DNA of 64,000 nucleotides from JBGAJN01 sp044224905 (lineage in GTDB: Bacteria; Verrucomicrobiota; Verrucomicrobiia; Limisphaerales; JBGAJN01). The first letter of the stretch is position 1. Each line of letters opens with the position of its first letter. Under the pieces are notes generated by a model that was given only the letters and a program-made list of their open reading frames with translations, had not been told where the DNA came from and did not search any database. Positions 1 to 9,000 of the stretch are shown piece after piece. Location of the stretch: assembly GCA_044224905.1 (NCBI GenBank), contig JBGAJN010000002.1:1178001-1242000 (forward strand), read 5' to 3'. The translations under genes and the position numbers were made by a program.

Positions 1-625
1 GTGAAGTAGTTCCGGGACGTTTCGGTCCGGAACGAATCGCAGTTACCCAGAGGGTAATCGGTTGCTACTGTGTTTCAGCACGGGGCGCGTGACTCTGGCG
101 TTCTCTTCGGAGATCAGCCAAACGAAAGCCGCCGAAAGGCGGACAAAGTGAGCAAGCGCACCGGGAAGGGCACGAGTTCTCGGCAGGAGCCGTGAAAACC
201 TTCCAAAACGCCGGCGAGGTTGCAAACAACGCCGCTGGCTGGTGAGCAAAAAGCAACCTGAGAGATAAGAGGTCAGACCCGTGGCACGGGGCCAACGCAT
301 CGGCAAAACCGGTGGCCGACCCCGCGCTAACTGGACAAGACGCGGAGCAGAAATCATCAACGTGTCTTGCCCTGGTCCGCAGGCCGGTGGCGCAACCATC
401 AGCCGAAGCGGGCTAAGAGGCCTCGCTCAAAAATTCAGCGTGCGCAAGCCGCTGGACGGCCCTGCTATGAGGCCGATGACTCCGCTTGCTGTGGAGAATG
501 GCGTCGGGAAGCCGGCAGCCTTTGAAAAATGGCGCCCAATGTCGGCCCGGGAAAGAGAGAGTGGCGAACTCCCATCCCCCATTTCGTCCCCGTTCGGTCG
601 CAAGACCGGGCGGGGACATTTGTTT
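1..625 (+). ncRNA. candidate large structured non-coding RNA (5' end outside window)
   Basis: No convincing protein frame exists on either strand, but + strand hairpins are dense. Examples: 10-18/25-32; 43-48/52-57 with GTAG 6-9 facing CTAC 65-68; 102-105/110-113 closed by a TTCG tetraloop, inside TGGC 96-99/GCCA 117-120; 129-133/138-142 closed by a GAAA tetraloop; GGAAGG 164-169 facing CCTTCC 199-204 with CAC/GTG and GGC/GCC nested inside; 278-281/287-290; CCGCG 322-326 facing CGCGG 341-345. UUCG and GNRA loops read correctly only on the + strand. The stretch ends in a + strand terminator although no + strand CDS precedes it. I looked for signatures of tmRNA, RNase P RNA, SRP RNA and group I/II introns and did not find them. 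Being a stable RNA is inference; identity is unknown. Confidence 0.45.
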
Positions 626-626
626 T
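586..626 (+). terminator. intrinsic terminator of the + strand RNA
   Basis: A 14-bp stem (586-599 with 604-617, two G-U pairs) closed by a GCAA tetraloop is followed directly by ATTTGTTTT. The T-tract lies on the + strand side only; on the minus side the stem is followed by GAAATGG, so it mainly ends a + strand transcript. It lies just beyond the stop codon of the convergent gene at 626-1384. Confidence 0.75.
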
Positions 627-1384
627 CAACCGTGGTAAGCCTGTTGCCACTCGGCGGGGAGATTCAAAATCGCCAGCGCGCCACCGCCGCGACTCGTCAC
701 CACATTCGGGTCGTGCGAGAAACGCGGCAACACCGTGGAAAGTTTCCCAAACGAATCGAGGCCTACGTATTTCCGCGCCGCACTCTGGGCATACTTCATC
801 GGATCCTGCACGTTGAGCGGAACGTTGACGCGCACTCCATCGAACGCCGCCTCACCGAGCAGGTGCAATTCGGTAGTCACCTTCCGAGCCGATTTCAAAT
901 CGCTCAGGTTTTGAAAGTCCATGTCCCAATTCAATTTCGGATCAATGAAGTTCGCTTCCAGTTCAAGCGTATAGTAGATGCCGTTGCGCTGATGAAATTT
1001 CAGCCGCGCGTCATTCGTGCGCAGCTTCGGGAAATCCTCTTCCGATTTGAAAGTCGACCACACCTCTACTTCGAGCCGTGTCGAGCCGCTCTCGGAGTCA
1101 AATGTCGATTCGGACATGGAACGCCAGTCGAATGGCAGCGGTTGATTGATGCCGAGGACCGAGACGTGAATCTCATCGGTGTCGGCTGCGCTGCCGGATT
1201 GTTTGCCGGGAGGCAGGCAGGTAAACGAAACGGCGCCGAGAGCGCGATCGCGCCACGCGGCGTTGAGATCCAGGTAAAAAGAGAACTCGCTACAGCGGTT
1301 CAGGACTACGCACGACTGTTCATTCAAACGGAGCATGTCTTCAATTCGTTGCTCCGCGTCTAGCAGGAACTTCGCCGTGGTCAA
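626..1384 (-). CDS. hypothetical protein, 252 aa
   Basis: I do not recognise a family. The protein is soluble, with no signal peptide or membrane segment, and mixed alpha/beta in composition. A charged helical N-terminus (to about residue 25) is followed by beta-rich sequence. The start is a TTG at 1384-1382, chosen because GGGAGG sits 4-5 bases upstream, one of the clearest ribosome binding sites in the window. The next in-frame ATG (1336) would cut conserved-looking helix sequence. The gene stands alone: it converges on the structured RNA region and is separated from the helicase gene by a terminator. The opposite strand is open for 360 codons, but its Arg/His/Val-rich translation looks like a mirror artefact. 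Confidence 0.7.
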   Translation of the reverse strand: MTTAKFLLDAEQRIEDMLRLNEQSCVVLNRCSEFSFYLDLNAAWRDRALGAVSFTCLPPGKQSGSAADTDEIHVSVLGINQPLPFDWRSMSESTFDSESGSTRLEVEVWSTFKSEEDFPKLRTNDARLKFHQRNGIYYTLELEANFIDPKLNWDMDFQNLSDLKSARKVTTELHLLGEAAFDGVRVNVPLNVQDPMKYAQSAARKYVGLDSFGKLSTVLPRFSHDPNVVTSRGGGALAILNLPAEWQQAYHG

Positions 1385-1536
1385 AAGCCTCCCAGAGTGT
1401 CTAAGGACAGGACAGATAAACGAGACATCATGTCATTTTTGCGACGCATACATCGCAATTTCGCGAGTCCCCGGCGTGACAGAATATTGTCATATTGGGG
1501 CGAAAGTCGCAGCAATTGCGCACACGCTCCGCAGGA

Positions 1537-1583
1537 GGAAAACAAAGAGGCCTGCCGATCCGCGATTAACGGAGGCAGGCCTT
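1537..1583 (-). terminator. intrinsic terminator of the RNA helicase gene
   Basis: AGGCCTGCC (1548-1556) pairs with GGCAGGCCT (1574-1582) around a 17-base loop. Read on the minus strand it is followed by CTTTGTTTTCC. It lies about 57 bases beyond the helicase stop codon. Confidence 0.75.
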
Positions 1584-1639
1584 CGGTAGTTCCAATTGAG
1601 TTCCAGCGCGGGTTGGTCCCGCGCTCAGGCGAGAGACGG

Positions 1640-3616
1640 TTACGCGATCTTCACCTTCAACTTGTTCCCTTTGATCCGTGTGCGGTTGAGCTTGGCAATG
1701 ATCGAGTTCGCGTGTTCGCTCGCGACGTCCACAAAAAGATGCCGCTCGCGAATATCCACGACGCCCACTGTAGGACCGGGCAAACCCGTCTCGCCGAGAA
1801 TCGCGCCGACCACGTCGCCGGGTTGCACGCCCATCTCCGCGCCAACGTTCATGTAGAGGCGGGTTTGTTGCGTGGGCGTGCGGCGACTCGGTTTGGCCGC
1901 TGCGGCGCCGGGTTGATCGGCGTAAGGCTTTTTCGGGGCGTAAGGGCCGGGCGCTCGCTCGCGTGAAAAATCTTTCAGCACCTTCGGACGTTGTTTGTCT
2001 TCGAACGAACGCGGCGCGCGATCCTGATCAAATTCCCGCCGGACTGGACGCTCGGCTGGCTCAAACGTTTTCTTGAAGGCCGGCTTGGAAGCCGGTGCGG
2101 GAGGAGGCGTGGGCTTGGGCGCATCCGTTGCCGCAGGTGCCGACGAGTCTGCCGTTCCCTGGGGCGGTGCCGCCGGAATCGGCGCCGGACGTTCGGCGCG
2201 CACTTCACTACGTTCAGCCGGCCGGGCCGGCGGGCGGTCATCGCGAACATCACGCGGGGCCGGGCGCGGGCCGCGCGCTTCGTTGGAGAAATTTGCCGCA
2301 GCTTTCGGTGCGGTTACGGTCGGAGTTTCGCCGCCGGCGAGATGGTGTAGGACCGCCGCCGCGATATCCGTCGAAACGAAACCTTCTTCCAGCAAGCGTT
2401 CCACCACGGGCAGGTGCGAGCGAAACTCTTCGCCCGCAAGAGTAGTCCGAAGTTTTCCAAGAAACACATCCGTGCGCGCCGTGGTGACTTCGTTCTGCGA
2501 AGGTACGCGGCCGCGTTGAATGCGCGTGTTGGTGTAGCGTTCGATGTTGCGGATTTGAAACAATTCGCGTCCGGCGACGAACGAGATCGCGCGCCCGCTG
2601 CGGCCGGCGCGGCCAGTGCGGCCGATGCGATGCACGTAGTCTTCCACGTCGTAAGGGAGGTCGTAGTTAAAGACGACTTGGATGTCGTCGACGTCGATTC
2701 CGCGCGCGGCGACGTCGGTGGCAACGAGAAATTCGAGGCCTGACTTGCGGAACTTGCCCATCACGCGATCGCGCATCATCTGCGTCATATCGCCGTGGAG
2801 ACGGTCGGCAGAGTAGCCCTGCGCGTTCAGATGATCGGCGAGTTCGTCCACCATGCGCTTGGTGTTGCAGAAAATAATCCCGAGCTTGAGATCGTGAATG
2901 TCGATGAGCCGGGTGAGCGCCTCGATTTTGTAGCGACGATCCACTTCGTAATAAACCTGATCTACCGTCGCGACCGTCATCGCCTTTTGCTCGATGCGGA
3001 CGTTCACCGGCTCGCGGGAATACTTCTCGATCAAGTCGCGGATCGGGCGCGGCATTGTGGCCGAGAAGAAAACCGTCTGGCGCTCTTTCGGAACCGATTC
3101 AAGGATCAGCTCGATGTCCTCGCGGAAGCCCATGTTCAACATCACGTCCGCTTCGTCGAGGATCACCATCTTCAACGAGTCGAGCCGCAACGTCCCGCGA
3201 CGCATGTGATCCATGACGCGACCCGGCGTGCCAATAACGATCTGCGCGCCTTGCTTCAGGCCCATGAATTGCCGTTCGTACGACTGGCCGCCGTAGATCG
3301 GCAGCGCGTGAATGCCGCGCTTGAAGAACGCGAGCTTGTGAATCTCTTCCGAAACCTGCACCGCGAGTTCGCGCGTTGGGCAAAGGATCAACACCTGCGT
3401 GGTGCGCTGCGTCGGGTCGACTTTTTCGACGGCGGGAATGCCGAACGCGGCGGTCTTGCCGGAACCTGTCTGCGATTGCCCGACGACGTCCTTGCCCGTC
3501 ATCAAAACCGGGATGGCCTCAGCTTGAATGGGGGACGCTTGCTCGAAGCCGAGCTTATCAACGGCCTTGAGCACCTCAGGCGAGAGGCTTAGTTCAGAAA
3601 ACAATTTCGCAGTCAT
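1640..3616 (-). CDS. deaD: DEAD-box ATP-dependent RNA helicase (DeaD/CsdA/DbpA type)
   Basis: Unwinds RNA duplexes with ATP, probably in ribosome assembly or cold adaptation. The helicase core is complete: Q motif with PIQ near residue 29, Walker A GSGKT 51-55, PTREL 80-84, TPGR 130-133, DEAD 154-157, SAT 185-187 and HRIGRTGR 329-336. A Pro/Ala/Arg-rich linker (about 440-585) leads to a C-terminal DbpA-like RNA-binding domain (about 585-658, with the GD-V-GAI segment). At 658 aa it matches CsdA-type enzymes in length. The start ATG at 3616 gives a normal N-terminus, though no strong Shine-Dalgarno is seen. The gene is monocistronic with its own terminator. CsdA and DbpA share this architecture, so the exact orthology is open. 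Confidence 0.93.
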   Translation of the reverse strand: MTAKLFSELSLSPEVLKAVDKLGFEQASPIQAEAIPVLMTGKDVVGQSQTGSGKTAAFGIPAVEKVDPTQRTTQVLILCPTRELAVQVSEEIHKLAFFKRGIHALPIYGGQSYERQFMGLKQGAQIVIGTPGRVMDHMRRGTLRLDSLKMVILDEADVMLNMGFREDIELILESVPKERQTVFFSATMPRPIRDLIEKYSREPVNVRIEQKAMTVATVDQVYYEVDRRYKIEALTRLIDIHDLKLGIIFCNTKRMVDELADHLNAQGYSADRLHGDMTQMMRDRVMGKFRKSGLEFLVATDVAARGIDVDDIQVVFNYDLPYDVEDYVHRIGRTGRAGRSGRAISFVAGRELFQIRNIERYTNTRIQRGRVPSQNEVTTARTDVFLGKLRTTLAGEEFRSHLPVVERLLEEGFVSTDIAAAVLHHLAGGETPTVTAPKAAANFSNEARGPRPAPRDVRDDRPPARPAERSEVRAERPAPIPAAPPQGTADSSAPAATDAPKPTPPPAPASKPAFKKTFEPAERPVRREFDQDRAPRSFEDKQRPKVLKDFSRERAPGPYAPKKPYADQPGAAAAKPSRRTPTQQTRLYMNVGAEMGVQPGDVVGAILGETGLPGPTVGVVDIRERHLFVDVASEHANSIIAKLNRTRIKGNKLKVKIA

Positions 3617-3718
3617 ACCGCGCCAGTCTCGCAGTGAATGCTGCGGGAAGCGAGGATAGTTGCGGAAATTATCCAGCCGCGTGAAATGGCTCCGTTAGCC
3701 CGCTACGAAAGGAAGTTG

Positions 3719-4963
3719 TTACTCCAGCGCCTGGTAATAACCCGTCGCCCACTTCGCAAAGAGGTTGTGCTCGTTGAAGGGGAAATGTTGCGCGAGGACA
3801 ATCGCCACGGTGCGCTCTTTCGGATCGATGCGGCAGTAAGTTGTCGCCGCGCCGTACCAGCCGAAAGCGCCGGGTGAGCCAGGCATCGAGACGCGGCCGA
3901 GATCGAGCTGAACTTCCACGCCGAGCCCGAAGCCTTGTGGACGGCTCGCGATCTTTGCCGACTCCGGCAACGTGACGAGATGGTTCGCCGTCATGAGTTC
4001 GATCGTCTTCCGTCCAAGGATGCGTTTGCCGTCCAGAGTGCCGCCGTTGAGGAGCATTTGCGCGAAGCGCGCGTAGTCGTCCACGGTGGAAAACAAACCA
4101 CCGCCACCGCTTTGAATGCCGCGCCCGCGCTCGCCGTGAACGCCGATGAGGGGCTCCGCTTCGATGAGCTTGCCGTCGGCGCCATGCTTGTACGTTTTGG
4201 CGAGGCGCGCGCGCTTTTCCGCCGGGACATCGAAGGCAGTATCCTTCATTTGAAGCGGAGTGAAAATTCTCTCCTGCAGAAAATCGCCGAACGATTTTCC
4301 TGACACGCGTTCGATGAGAGCGCCGAGGACATCCACGTTGATTCCGTAGGTGTAATTGTCGCCCGGCTGGTGGACGAGCGGCAGCTTGCTTACCTTTTCC
4401 GTGAACTCCTTCAGCGACGAGGAGTTCCACAAATCCGCGCGCATGTAGAGCTTCTGAACTTCCGTGGCGGCAAAGAAATCATAGGTCAATCCCGACGTGT
4501 GCGTGAGCAAGTGTTTGATCGTAATCGGGCGGGCCTTGAACAACACCGGCGCGTCCGCGGTGCCGTTCGTCATCACCTTCATTTCGGCGAGTTCGGGCAG
4601 ATACTTCGAAATCGGATCGTCGAGATTGAAGCGGCCATCTTCTAACAACGCGAGCACGGCCACGCTCGTGATGATCTTCGACATCGAGTAAACGCGGCAG
4701 ATCGTATTGCGCTCCATCGGGAGTTTCTTCTCGAGGTCGCGATAACCGTAGGTGCGGAAGTCCGCAATCTTCCCATTGCGCGCGAGCAACGCGATCACGC
4801 CCGCGTGCTCCCCTTCGTCGACGCTGCGCTGGATGGTGGCGTGCATCACTTCCAGGCGCTGGGCCGAAACACCGACCCGCGCCGGCGAGGTCGACGGAAG
4901 TTGAGCCCGTGCGGAAACCGCGACGATGAAAGTGATCGCGACGAAAAGGGACAGATGTTTCAT
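3719..4963 (-). CDS. secreted serine hydrolase, class C beta-lactamase/esterase fold
   Basis: Likely an exported esterase, amidase or D-peptidase of the beta-lactamase (PF00144) family; the substrate cannot be told. The mature protein carries the nucleophile motif SMSK (about residues 93-96), an HTSGLTYDF segment near 155, a Y-T-Y-G-x-N segment near 204-209 in the place of the second active-site motif, and the DVLG-LIE-VSGKSF stretch typical of EstB-like members. The start at 4963 gives a signal peptide (MKHLSLFVAIT...) and 414 aa; an in-frame TTG at 4999 would add 12 residues ahead of it. It follows the TPR gene by 59 bases on the same strand, so the two may be co-transcribed. True antibiotic hydrolysis is unlikely for this subfamily. 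Confidence 0.88.
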   Translation of the reverse strand: MKHLSLFVAITFIVAVSARAQLPSTSPARVGVSAQRLEVMHATIQRSVDEGEHAGVIALLARNGKIADFRTYGYRDLEKKLPMERNTICRVYSMSKIITSVAVLALLEDGRFNLDDPISKYLPELAEMKVMTNGTADAPVLFKARPITIKHLLTHTSGLTYDFFAATEVQKLYMRADLWNSSSLKEFTEKVSKLPLVHQPGDNYTYGINVDVLGALIERVSGKSFGDFLQERIFTPLQMKDTAFDVPAEKRARLAKTYKHGADGKLIEAEPLIGVHGERGRGIQSGGGGLFSTVDDYARFAQMLLNGGTLDGKRILGRKTIELMTANHLVTLPESAKIASRPQGFGLGVEVQLDLGRVSMPGSPGAFGWYGAATTYCRIDPKERTVAIVLAQHFPFNEHNLFAKWATGYYQALE

Positions 4964-5022
4964 AGGTGGGATTTTGTGGTGGTGAATTGCCGGCGGCAAG
5001 CGCGTGTTCGTTGACGATGAAT

Positions 5023-6663
5023 TTAGTCCGCCATGGCTTGCATGACTTCGACCACGGTTTTGTCGTCGGGTAGAAGTTGCATCGCTTTGCGCAGAATGGC
5101 GCGCGCCTCCGTGCGACGCCCGGTCAAAGCGTAGTAGATGCCCGTGTCGACGAACAGCCGACCGAACTGCTCGCGTTCATCGGGGTTCACCTGCTTTTGG
5201 AAAAGCTTTCCGCACTTGTCGAGCTGCGGATCGAGTTCGACCAACGCCGCTTCCGTCTTCGCCTGTTTGAGCATGACCGCGAACAACGCAAAATTCGCGA
5301 GCGGCTCATCCTTCGCGCGGGCGAAAAAAGCTTGGGCTTGAGCGAGCGCTTGGTCTGCTTTGTCGGCGTGATCGAGCGCCTTGATCATCAAGAGACGATT
5401 TCGCGAAGTGTCTTTGAATTGCAAACGCTCCCGACAGATTTCCACGAGCTCCTCCTTGGATTTTCCCGAATAGGCAATTCCGATCAATCCCTCCCAAGCG
5501 CCGTAGCGACCTGGATCGAGTTTCACGGCGCGCCGCAGCGTTTGAAACGCGCTGTCGCTATCCACGCGCAGCAACATTTGCAGGTAGCCGCGCACCTCGA
5601 GCACTCGCGCGCTGAACTCCTTGTTGGGCGTCTGGCTCAAATTCTCCAAATGGGCGAGCGCTTCGGATACGGCGCGCTGCGTCGCCTCCGGCAAACGACT
5701 GAACTCGACGGCACCCGGAGCGAAGTCGGCCCCGCTCTTGATCGCCGGCACCATCACTTCCAGCCATGCGAGATACGCCGTGGCGAGGTAATTGGTCGCG
5801 CCGAGATGCAGAGCCGTGCGGAAATCGTCCATTGCGCCTTCGCCTGCGATCAACAGCCTCAGCGTGTCAGGACGAGTTTCACCGCCGCCGCGGAGTTGCT
5901 TAATCACCAAGTCGACAGCCGTGAGGAATCCATTTTGGCGTCCGCGAGTGAAGTAAACTTCCGGTTCCTTGGGCGCCAGCGCGATCGCTTTGTCAAAACA
6001 TTGGCGCGCCTCGGTGTTCAGTTTCTCCAACTCTTCGATGTCCGCAGGGGAGGGTTTGCGCCGCTGCAGAGCCTCCAGCAGCTGCAGAAATTCGAAATGC
6101 TTCGCGCCCTCTCCGCAAAGTGCGATCAATTTGTCAACGACCCGACCGGAATGAAAATCGCCACGCGCGTCCCACGTTCGCCAGTCGCTGGCGCCGAGTT
6201 GGACCGCCTGACGAAGCACCCGCTCCGCTTCCCCCGGCTGTTCCGCAATGGAAAGGGCTTCGCCCAATTTCGCGAGCAGCGCCGCGTCCTGTGGGTGCGC
6301 TTCCACTTGTTGACGGTAGAGCTCCACGGCGCGCGCCTTCGCCCGCGTGGCTTCTGCCGTTACGGCAGGATCGTTGTCCAGCTTTCCCAATTTCCGCGCT
6401 AACTGAAGATGAAGCGCCGGATCGGTGGGACGAGACTTCAAGGCGGCGCGTAGTTGGGTAATTTCCCTCGGCAGATCGTCCGGATCGCCCTTCACGTGGA
6501 AACCATCGGTCGAGGAATACCCGAAATGAATCTCCATCTTGATCATCGGCAGCATCACCAACTGCCGGAGCTTCTCGCCACCGGACGCGGGTGCGACGGC
6601 GCGGGTGAGGGTGGGGGCGAGAGTGGTCGCGATGAAAAGACAGATCGTTATGGCGAGGCGCAT
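5023..6663 (-). CDS. exported tetratricopeptide-repeat protein
   Basis: A 546-aa protein with a signal peptide (MRLAITICLFIATTLAP) followed by helical repeats of TPR type (examples: PAL-LQLARKLGKL, AALLAKLGEALSIAEQ, PEVYFTRGRQN, YYALTGRRTEARAIL). TPR arrays bind partner proteins; the partner here is unknown. I place the start at the ATG at 6663 because it begins a clean signal peptide and has AAAGGAAAA upstream. The frame stays open to 7023 but would then run antisense into the next gene. It is probably co-transcribed with the serine hydrolase downstream. Confidence 0.85.
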   Translation of the reverse strand: MRLAITICLFIATTLAPTLTRAVAPASGGEKLRQLVMLPMIKMEIHFGYSSTDGFHVKGDPDDLPREITQLRAALKSRPTDPALHLQLARKLGKLDNDPAVTAEATRAKARAVELYRQQVEAHPQDAALLAKLGEALSIAEQPGEAERVLRQAVQLGASDWRTWDARGDFHSGRVVDKLIALCGEGAKHFEFLQLLEALQRRKPSPADIEELEKLNTEARQCFDKAIALAPKEPEVYFTRGRQNGFLTAVDLVIKQLRGGGETRPDTLRLLIAGEGAMDDFRTALHLGATNYLATAYLAWLEVMVPAIKSGADFAPGAVEFSRLPEATQRAVSEALAHLENLSQTPNKEFSARVLEVRGYLQMLLRVDSDSAFQTLRRAVKLDPGRYGAWEGLIGIAYSGKSKEELVEICRERLQFKDTSRNRLLMIKALDHADKADQALAQAQAFFARAKDEPLANFALFAVMLKQAKTEAALVELDPQLDKCGKLFQKQVNPDEREQFGRLFVDTGIYYALTGRRTEARAILRKAMQLLPDDKTVVEVMQAMAD

Positions 6664-6802
6664 CGAGTTTTCCTTTCGGGTCTCGGTGGCGAATTTAGCG
6701 GGTCGCGTTCGCCCGTCGACCAAAACTTGCACCCCGTCGGGCATTCTGGCGCATTGAAAGTCGGCGGGGTGTTTGCCAGTCTGCGCGTGAAACATTCCCA
6801 TT

Positions 6803-7627
6803 ATGAAACTCGGCATCATCAATTCCGCCTTCCAACAAGCCGGCGTCGACACCGCCACCGGCCTGAAACACATTTCCCGCATCGGCTTTGACTGCGTGGA
6901 CGTTTTCACCGAAGCCGTCGGCATTTCGAAAAAGGAAGTCAGCCTCGTGGCGAACACCTGCGCGAAGTTGAACCTGCCGATCATTTCGCTGCCGGTGGTG
7001 TCGGTCGGACTAGTCGACTTCAATGATCCCGTGCGCGCGTTTCACGTCGAGCGCACGAAGAAATTCATCGACCTCGCGAAGACTTGGGGCGCGAAGAATA
7101 TCCTGCTCGTCCTCGGCGAATACATCTGGCAGCAGGAAGTTATTCCGCCGTCGGAGCAATGGCGCTTCGGTCTCGAGACCTGCCGCGAGCTCGGTGATTA
7201 CGCGGGCAAAAAAGGAATCGACATCGCGCTCGAACTCGAGCCGTTCCGCCTCAGCCTGCTCAATAGCGTCGGCGAAATGCTCCGCTTCGTGAACGAATGC
7301 GACCACCCGCGTGTGCGCGCCAATATTGACGTGAGTCATCTCGTGTTGTCCGACACAAGCCCGGCGGAATTGAAGAAGCTCAAGGGCAAGGCGATTCACG
7401 TCCACCTCAGCGACTGCGACGGTAAAGTTCACGGCGATCTCCCGCCCGGCCGCGGCGTCGTGAAGTTCGCGCCGTACTTGCAAGCGATCAAAGAGCTCGC
7501 GATTCCCGACGGCGTCGTCAGTATCGAGCTGGAATACTCGCCCGATCCGAAGCGCATCGTCGAATGGGTCGAGGAAGCGTATCGCGAGACGGATAGGCGC
7601 ATGCAGATGGTCGGTTTGCGCGGTTGA
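6803..7627 (+). CDS. sugar phosphate isomerase/epimerase family protein (TIM barrel)
   Basis: Belongs to the xylose-isomerase-like TIM-barrel family (AP endonuclease 2 superfamily) that isomerises or epimerises sugars and inositol derivatives with a divalent metal. The metal-ligand pattern is intact: Glu in ALELEPF, Asp and His in NIDVSH, His in HVHLSD and Glu in SIELEY. Length, 274 aa, is typical. There is no signal peptide, so it acts in the cytosol. It is divergent from the TPR gene and stands alone. The closest functional group cannot be set from sequence; tagatose/psicose 3-epimerase-like or inosose-related roles are both possible. Confidence 0.88.
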   Translation: MKLGIINSAFQQAGVDTATGLKHISRIGFDCVDVFTEAVGISKKEVSLVANTCAKLNLPIISLPVVSVGLVDFNDPVRAFHVERTKKFIDLAKTWGAKNILLVLGEYIWQQEVIPPSEQWRFGLETCRELGDYAGKKGIDIALELEPFRLSLLNSVGEMLRFVNECDHPRVRANIDVSHLVLSDTSPAELKKLKGKAIHVHLSDCDGKVHGDLPPGRGVVKFAPYLQAIKELAIPDGVVSIELEYSPDPKRIVEWVEEAYRETDRRMQMVGLRG

Positions 7628-7715
7628 AGCGGCCATCTCGGGAAAAGCTCCCCGCCGATGGGCTTCCAATTAGTTTGAAACAAAGTCTTCCGTCCGTTGT
7701 CATACCCGGAACGAA

Positions 7716-8984
7716 ATGGCCACCAACAAATCAGGTTCACGCAAAGCACGCTGGATCATCATCGTTCTCGTGCTGCTCGCGGCGGGTGCCGGCGGAGCGT
7801 ATTGGAAAATCAGCGCCAACGCGGCGAAGCCCATCGCTGTCCAGACCGACAAGGTTTCGTGCCGCAATCTCACCGAGACCGTCGTCGCGAACGGTAAGAT
7901 TCAACCCATCGTGCAAGTCGTCATCAGTCCCGAAGTGAGCGGGGAAATTGTCGAGCTACCGGTGAAGGACGGTCAGCGCGTGAAGAAGGGCGATCTGCTC
8001 GTGCGCATCAAGCCCGACAATTACATCGCGCTGCGTAATTCCGCCGAGGCCAGTTTGAACTCCGCCCTCGCGGCCGGAAATCTCGCCCGCGCTAATCGCG
8101 ACAAGGCCGATTTGGAATTCAAGCGCTTTAAGGAGTTGTTCCAAAACAAGCTCGTGTCGGACTCGCAGTTCCTCGAAGCGAAGACCTCACTCGACGTCGC
8201 CGCCGCGCAACTCGACAGCTCGACCCATCAAGCCAGCATGGCCCGGGCATCGCTCGCCAAAGCCGACGATGACCTCGCGAAAACGACGATCTATTCGCCC
8301 GCCGACGGCACGGTGACGAAGTTGAAGTCCCAGCTCGGCGAACGCGTGCTCGGCACGTCGATGATGGCGGGCACGGAAATTCTCACCATCGCCGATCTCT
8401 CGGACATGGAAGCTCGCGTGGACGTCGGCGAGATCGACGTGGTGCTGATTCAAGTGGGGCAGAAGGCGAAGCTCGAAGTGGATTCGTTTCGCGACCGCAA
8501 GTTCAACGGCGTCGTCACCGAGATCGCCAACGCCGCGAAGAACGCAGCCGGTGGCTCCGCGCAACAGGACGCGACGCGTTTCGAAGTGAAGATTCACATC
8601 GAAGAAAAAGAGTCGTTCCGACCGGGCATGTCGGTGACCGCGGAAATCGAAACGCGTTACCGGACGAACGTGTTGACCGTGCCGATCCAGAGCGTCACCA
8701 CGCGCGTTCCGAAAAGCTCTTCAACCAATTCTGTTCCGGAAAAGAAGAAGAGTGATCTCGGCAAACCCGTGGAGGTGGTGTTCGTCACGGAAGCCGACAA
8801 GGCGAAGATGGTCGCCGTGAAACGCGGGGTGAGCGACGATTCGCACGTGGAAATTTTGGAGGGGCTTACCGAAGGCCAAGCCGTGGTCTCGGGCGGATAT
8901 AAGGCCATCAATCGCGAATTGGAAGACGGCAAGCCGATCAAGATCGGAGCCGCCCCAGCGGACAGCGACAAGGAGCCGAAGTAA
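7716..8984 (+). CDS. efflux periplasmic adaptor (HlyD/MacA family)
   Basis: Membrane-fusion protein linking an inner-membrane ABC transporter to the periplasm. One N-terminal membrane anchor (about residues 10-29) is followed by a biotinyl-lipoyl half (ISPEVSGEIVELPVKDGQRVKKGDLL), a coiled-coil hairpin (about 105-190), the second lipoyl half (YSPADGTVTKL), then beta-barrel and membrane-proximal domains. Length 422 aa fits MacA-like adaptors. It is the first gene of a tight operon: the ATPase starts 16 bases later and two FtsX-type permeases follow. No TolC-like gene is in the window. The substrate is unknown; macrolide export should not be assumed. Confidence 0.92.
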   Translation: MATNKSGSRKARWIIIVLVLLAAGAGGAYWKISANAAKPIAVQTDKVSCRNLTETVVANGKIQPIVQVVISPEVSGEIVELPVKDGQRVKKGDLLVRIKPDNYIALRNSAEASLNSALAAGNLARANRDKADLEFKRFKELFQNKLVSDSQFLEAKTSLDVAAAQLDSSTHQASMARASLAKADDDLAKTTIYSPADGTVTKLKSQLGERVLGTSMMAGTEILTIADLSDMEARVDVGEIDVVLIQVGQKAKLEVDSFRDRKFNGVVTEIANAAKNAAGGSAQQDATRFEVKIHIEEKESFRPGMSVTAEIETRYRTNVLTVPIQSVTTRVPKSSSTNSVPEKKKSDLGKPVEVVFVTEADKAKMVAVKRGVSDDSHVEILEGLTEGQAVVSGGYKAINRELEDGKPIKIGAAPADSDKEPK

Positions 8985-9000
8985 ACTCCCTCACCTCACC

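Noticed and set aside
209..242. Short frame ANNAAGW-stop inside the structured RNA region, reminiscent of a tmRNA tag
   Set aside because: The tag would end in AGW rather than LAA or similar, and no tRNA-like 3' domain with GGTTCGA follows.
281..1363. A 360-codon open frame on the + strand opposite the 252-aa gene
   Set aside because: Arg/His/Val-rich translation typical of an antisense mirror; the minus frame has balanced composition and a strong ribosome binding site.
3719..4963. Resistance beta-lactamase
   Set aside because: The sequence follows EstB-like esterases (SMSK, YTYG-N) rather than AmpC; no regulator gene is adjacent.
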